DNA from: Betaproteobacteria bacterium
Lineage (GTDB): Bacteria; Pseudomonadota; Gammaproteobacteria; Burkholderiales; Casimicrobiaceae
DNA length: 10,679 nucleotides
Assembly: GCA_025355395.1 (NCBI GenBank)
Contig: JANXZT010000034.1
Coordinates: 1-10,679 of the forward strand
Direction of reading: 5' to 3'
In this document: positions 8,789-10,679 of the stretch, in pieces
Position numbering within the stretch: position 1 is the stretch's first letter
Layout of the letters: every line of letters starts with the position of its first letter
The notes under the pieces: generated by a model
Seen by the model: the letters and a program-made list of their open reading frames with translations, nothing else
Told to the model about the DNA's origin: nothing
Databases searched by the model: none
Program-made: the position numbers and the translations under genes

Positions 8789-9344
8789 AGAGCGGCGCGC
8801 ATCACCGGCCGAAGCAACGGCCACGCCCGCAGCAGCAATCGTCGTGATGGGTCGGGTGCTTGCGCCCTACGGCGTCGCGGGATGGATCAAGGTCGAGACG
8901 TTCACCGAAGTTACCGAGGCGCTCCTGGCCTACCCGGCGTGGTGGTTGAGGGCCAGCGGCGAGGAGGAATGGCACCCCGTCAGGTGCACCGCAGGCAGGC
9001 CGCATACCGACATCATGGTCGCCCATCTCGAAGGCATCGACGACCGCGATGCGGCGCTGGCCGTGAGAGGATACGAAATTGGCGTCCCGCGGTCCGCGCT
9101 GCCGGCGGCCGACGCCAACGAGATTTACTGGGCCGATCTCGCGGGTCTTGTGGTCGTGAATCGTGAAGGGAAGATGCTGGGACGCGTCGCCGGCGTGACG
9201 GCGCATGGCGCGCACCCGCTGCTGCGAATCCGGGCGGAGGATGAATGGCTGCCCGAGCGCCTGATACCGTATGTGCCTGCGGTGATCGATGCGGTGGATA
9301 TCGCCGGGGCGCGCATCGAGGTGGACTGGCGCGAAGATTTCTGA
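8781..9344 (+). CDS. rimM: Ribosome maturation factor RimM
   Basis: RimM binds S19 and helps assemble the head of the 30S subunit and process 16S rRNA. The protein (187 residues from the chosen start) has the RimM N-terminal barrel, VVMGRVLAPYGVAGWIKVET (21-40) to LEGIDDRDAALAVRGYEIGV (83-102). A PRC-barrel follows (about 113-185) with EIYWADLAGLVVVN, LGRVAGVTAHGAHPLLRI, ERLIPYVPAVIDAVD and the usual end IEVDWREDF. The start is uncertain. TTG at 8781 overlaps rpsP by 8 nt and leaves about 20 extra N-terminal residues. GTG 8844 and ATG 8847 are also in frame, but they would remove part of the first beta strand (the conserved IVxxGR). TTG is the best fit to the fold, though no strong Shine-Dalgarno is seen before it. 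In the linker strand, PLLRI replaces the more usual DVLVV-type sequence. Confidence 0.93.
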   Translation: MPEERRASPAEATATPAAAIVVMGRVLAPYGVAGWIKVETFTEVTEALLAYPAWWLRASGEEEWHPVRCTAGRPHTDIMVAHLEGIDDRDAALAVRGYEIGVPRSALPAADANEIYWADLAGLVVVNREGKMLGRVAGVTAHGAHPLLRIRAEDEWLPERLIPYVPAVIDAVDIAGARIEVDWREDF

Positions 9345-9348
9345 AGCG

Positions 9349-10146
9349 ATGAGCGCTCCAATACCCGCCCGGGCCTTGCGAATCGATGTGCTGACGTTGT
9401 TTCCCGAGCTCGTCGAGCATGCCACCGGTTTTGGCGTTACCGGGCGGGCGCGGATGCGCGGACTGTGGCAGCTGGAAACCTGGAATCCCCGCGAATTTGC
9501 CGCGGGCAATTACCGGGCGGTCGACGACCGGCCGTATGGTGGTGGTCCGGGGATGGTGATGCTTGGTGAGCCATTGCGCCGCGCGCTGGAGACGGCGCGC
9601 GCCGCGCAGCAGCGGGCGGGTTGTGCCGGTAGCCATACGATCTATCTGACGCCGGCGGGCGTGCCGCTCGATCACCGTCGGGTGATGGAGCTCGCCGCCG
9701 CCGACGATATGGGATATGTGCTGCTCGCGGGACGCTACGAGGGGGTCGACGAGCGGTTCGTGCGCGACGAGGTCGACGAGGAAATTGCGATCGGCGACGT
9801 CGTGGTTTCGGGCGGGGAGCTTCCCGCGTTGATGTTGATCGATGCGGTCGTGCGGCAGCGGCCCGGCGTTCTCAACGATGCCGAGTCCGCCGCTCAGGAC
9901 TCATTCGCCAATGGCCTCCTCGATTGCCCGCACTACACGCGGCCGGAAAGCGAAGGCTCGGATGCGGTGCCGGCGGTGTTGCTTTCGGGCGACCACGCGG
10001 CCATCGCGCGGTGGCGGTTGAAGCAGGCGCTGGGCAGGACGTGGCAACGGCGGCCGGATCTCCTGTCGAACCGGCTGCTCAGCACTGAAGAGGAGATGCT
10101 GCTCGCGGAATACCGGCGCGAGCAGCAGGCGATGCAACAGCAGTGA
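9349..10146 (+). CDS. trmD: tRNA (guanine37-N1)-methyltransferase TrmD
   Basis: TrmD methylates N1 of G37 next to the anticodon using S-adenosylmethionine, which prevents +1 frameshifting; it is a homodimeric SPOUT (trefoil-knot) enzyme of the cytoplasm. The 265-residue protein has LRIDVLTLFPELVEHATGFG (10-29), DDRPYGGGPGMVM (59-71), and the knot and SAM-site blocks LLAGRYEGVDER (125-136) and IGDVVVSGGELPAL (148-161). The catalytic and RNA-binding block DSFANGLLDCPHYTRPE (184-200) follows; its DSF aspartate is the expected general base. The C-terminal domain carries RWRLKQALGRTWQRRPDLL. I chose the ATG at 9349, 4 nt after the rimM TGA; a longer open frame inside rimM does not fit the family N-terminus. 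There is no strong Shine-Dalgarno, so coupling to rimM is likely. Length is usual (about 250-265). Confidence 0.97.
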   Translation: MSAPIPARALRIDVLTLFPELVEHATGFGVTGRARMRGLWQLETWNPREFAAGNYRAVDDRPYGGGPGMVMLGEPLRRALETARAAQQRAGCAGSHTIYLTPAGVPLDHRRVMELAAADDMGYVLLAGRYEGVDERFVRDEVDEEIAIGDVVVSGGELPALMLIDAVVRQRPGVLNDAESAAQDSFANGLLDCPHYTRPESEGSDAVPAVLLSGDHAAIARWRLKQALGRTWQRRPDLLSNRLLSTEEEMLLAEYRREQQAMQQQ

Positions 10147-10148
10147 AG

Positions 10149-10177
10149 TTGATCGGCACAGCGTGCGGCCATACCAT
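10149..10177 (+). promoter_or_regulatory. Possible internal promoter for rplS
   Basis: TTGATC (10149-10154; 4/6 to the -35 consensus) and TACCAT (10172-10177; 4/6 to the -10 consensus) are separated by 17 nt, the optimal spacing, directly after the trmD stop. A start near 10184 would give rplS a leader of about 138 nt containing both downstream stem-loops. A match of this quality can arise by chance, so this is only a candidate. In E. coli, L19 is made in large excess over TrmD from the same mRNA, so separate control of rplS would make sense. Confidence 0.3.
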
Positions 10178-10206
10178 TCGGTCCGCATCGACATAAACGC
10201 ATGCAT

Positions 10207-10220
10207 CAGGGGGCGCCCTG
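10207..10220 (+). repeat. Small GC-rich stem-loop in the rplS leader
   Basis: CAGGGGGCGCCCTG can fold into a 5-bp stem (CAGGG with CCCTG) and a 4-nt loop. It lies 18 nt before the larger inverted repeat. There is no following T-run, so it is not a standard intrinsic terminator. Alone it could be chance in GC-rich DNA. Confidence 0.4.
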
Positions 10221-10238
10221 CGCTGCAGGCAAGGCTAA

Positions 10239-10290
10239 GGAATCTCTGAATAACTCCCATGCGATCACAGCGGAGTTGTTCAGAGGTTCC
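10239..10290 (+). repeat. 19-bp inverted repeat (stem-loop) between trmD and rplS
   Basis: The left arm GGAATCTCTGAATAACTCC (10239-10257) and right arm GGAGTTGTTCAGAGGTTCC (10272-10290) are inverted copies around a 14-nt loop. Of 19 positions, 17 form Watson-Crick pairs and the other two (left positions 5 and 13) form U-G pairs in the sense RNA, so the RNA stem is uninterrupted; in antisense RNA the same two positions would be A-C mismatches. The arms are more AT-rich than their surroundings. No U-run follows, so it is not a classic intrinsic terminator. It may be an RNA processing or stability element of the rplS mRNA, or a remnant of a small mobile element (it is flanked by CTAA and CTGA). 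Confidence 0.85.
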
Positions 10291-10321
10291 CTGATGGCCG
10301 GCAATTCAACGGAGAAGGCAC

Positions 10322-10679
10322 GTGAATATCATCGAGCAAATCGAAAAGGAAGAAATCGCCCGCCTGGGCAAGACGATCCCGGTTTTCGCGCCAGGCGACA
10401 CGGTTATCGTCAACGTGAGCGTCGTCGAAGGCGAGCGCAAGCGCGTTCAGGCCTACGAAGGCGTCGTCATCGCCAAACGCAACCGAGGGCTCAATTCCTC
10501 GTTTGTCGTGCGCAAGATTTCGAGCGGCGAAGGCGTCGAGCGGACGTTTCAAACCTATTCACCGCTCATCGCCGGCATCGAAGTGAAGCGCAGGGGCGAC
10601 GTGCGCCGAGCGAAGTTGTACTACCTACGCGACCGCTCGGGCAAGTCGGCGCGGATTCGCGAGAAGCTCGCGCACACGC
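10322..10679 (+). CDS. rplS: 50S ribosomal protein L19 (cut at C-terminus by window edge)
   Basis: L19 sits at the 30S-50S interface and forms intersubunit bridges with 16S rRNA. The visible 119 codons begin VNIIEQIEKEEIARLGKTIP (GTG read as Met) and continue through FAPGDTVIVNVSVVEGERKR, QAYEGVVIAKRNRGLNSSFV, ISSGEGVERTFQTYSPLIAG and IEVKRRGDVRRAKLYYLRDR, all conserved L19 segments. E. coli L19 has 115 residues, so only a short tail should be missing. The GTG at 10322 fits the family start and has a good GGAGAAGG Shine-Dalgarno about 4 nt upstream, the best ribosome site in this operon. It is set apart from trmD by 175 nt with two stem-loops, unlike the tight spacing of the preceding genes. 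Confidence 0.96.
   Translation, partial: MNIIEQIEKEEIARLGKTIPVFAPGDTVIVNVSVVEGERKRVQAYEGVVIAKRNRGLNSSFVVRKISSGEGVERTFQTYSPLIAGIEVKRRGDVRRAKLYYLRDRSGKSARIREKLAHT

Noticed and set aside
10201..10679. Plus-strand ATG frame that passes through the inverted repeat and continues out of frame over rplS.
   Set aside because: It has no Shine-Dalgarno, and over rplS it gives an Arg-rich shadow; rplS itself has a strong ribosome site in a different frame.

Overview
This is a chromosomal housekeeping segment from a GC-rich proteobacterium, most likely a betaproteobacterium. Two things point there: the close match of Ffh, TrmD, L19 and PilB to betaproteobacterial family members as I remember them, and a gene order in which pilB-pilC-pilD-coaE-zapD lies on the same strand as, and downstream of, ypjD and a CNNM/CorB-type membrane protein gene, divergent from ffh. 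The taxon is inferred from remembered family sequences and synteny; no search was run.

Minus strand (about 1-7000, transcribed right to left). Starting next to ffh, the genes are ypjD (CcsA-like membrane protein), yfjD/corB-like (CNNM + CBS + CorC_HlyC), then pilB (assembly ATPase), pilC (platform protein), pilD (prepilin peptidase), coaE (dephospho-CoA kinase) and zapD (FtsZ-associated division factor, cut by the left edge). Gaps are 13, 124, 14, 121, -4 and 54 nt. This suggests one or a few co-directional transcription units, with pilD/coaE translationally coupled through a GTGA overlap. PilB, PilC and PilD together provide the motor, inner-membrane platform and pilin-processing steps of a type IVa pilus; no pilin gene is in the window.

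Plus strand (7070-10679). ffh (SRP GTPase) is followed by a clear sigma70-type promoter with a perfect TATAAT and then by the ribosome-biogenesis operon rpsP-rimM-trmD-rplS. This supplies ribosomal protein S16, a 30S maturation factor, the tRNA m1G37 methyltransferase and ribosomal protein L19 (cut by the right edge). The first three genes are packed tightly (8-nt overlap, then a 4-nt gap). The trmD-rplS gap is 175 nt and holds the most unusual element here: a 19-bp inverted repeat whose two arm differences both become G-U pairs in the sense RNA.

No tRNA or rRNA gene, CRISPR array, complete insertion sequence, phage gene or defence gene was seen, and no gene-free stretch reaches 300 nt. I did not find a new multi-gene system. 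The items worth checking are the structured rplS leader, a possible short leader ORF with a strong Shine-Dalgarno directly before ypjD, and the conserved but poorly understood ypjD-yfjD pair.
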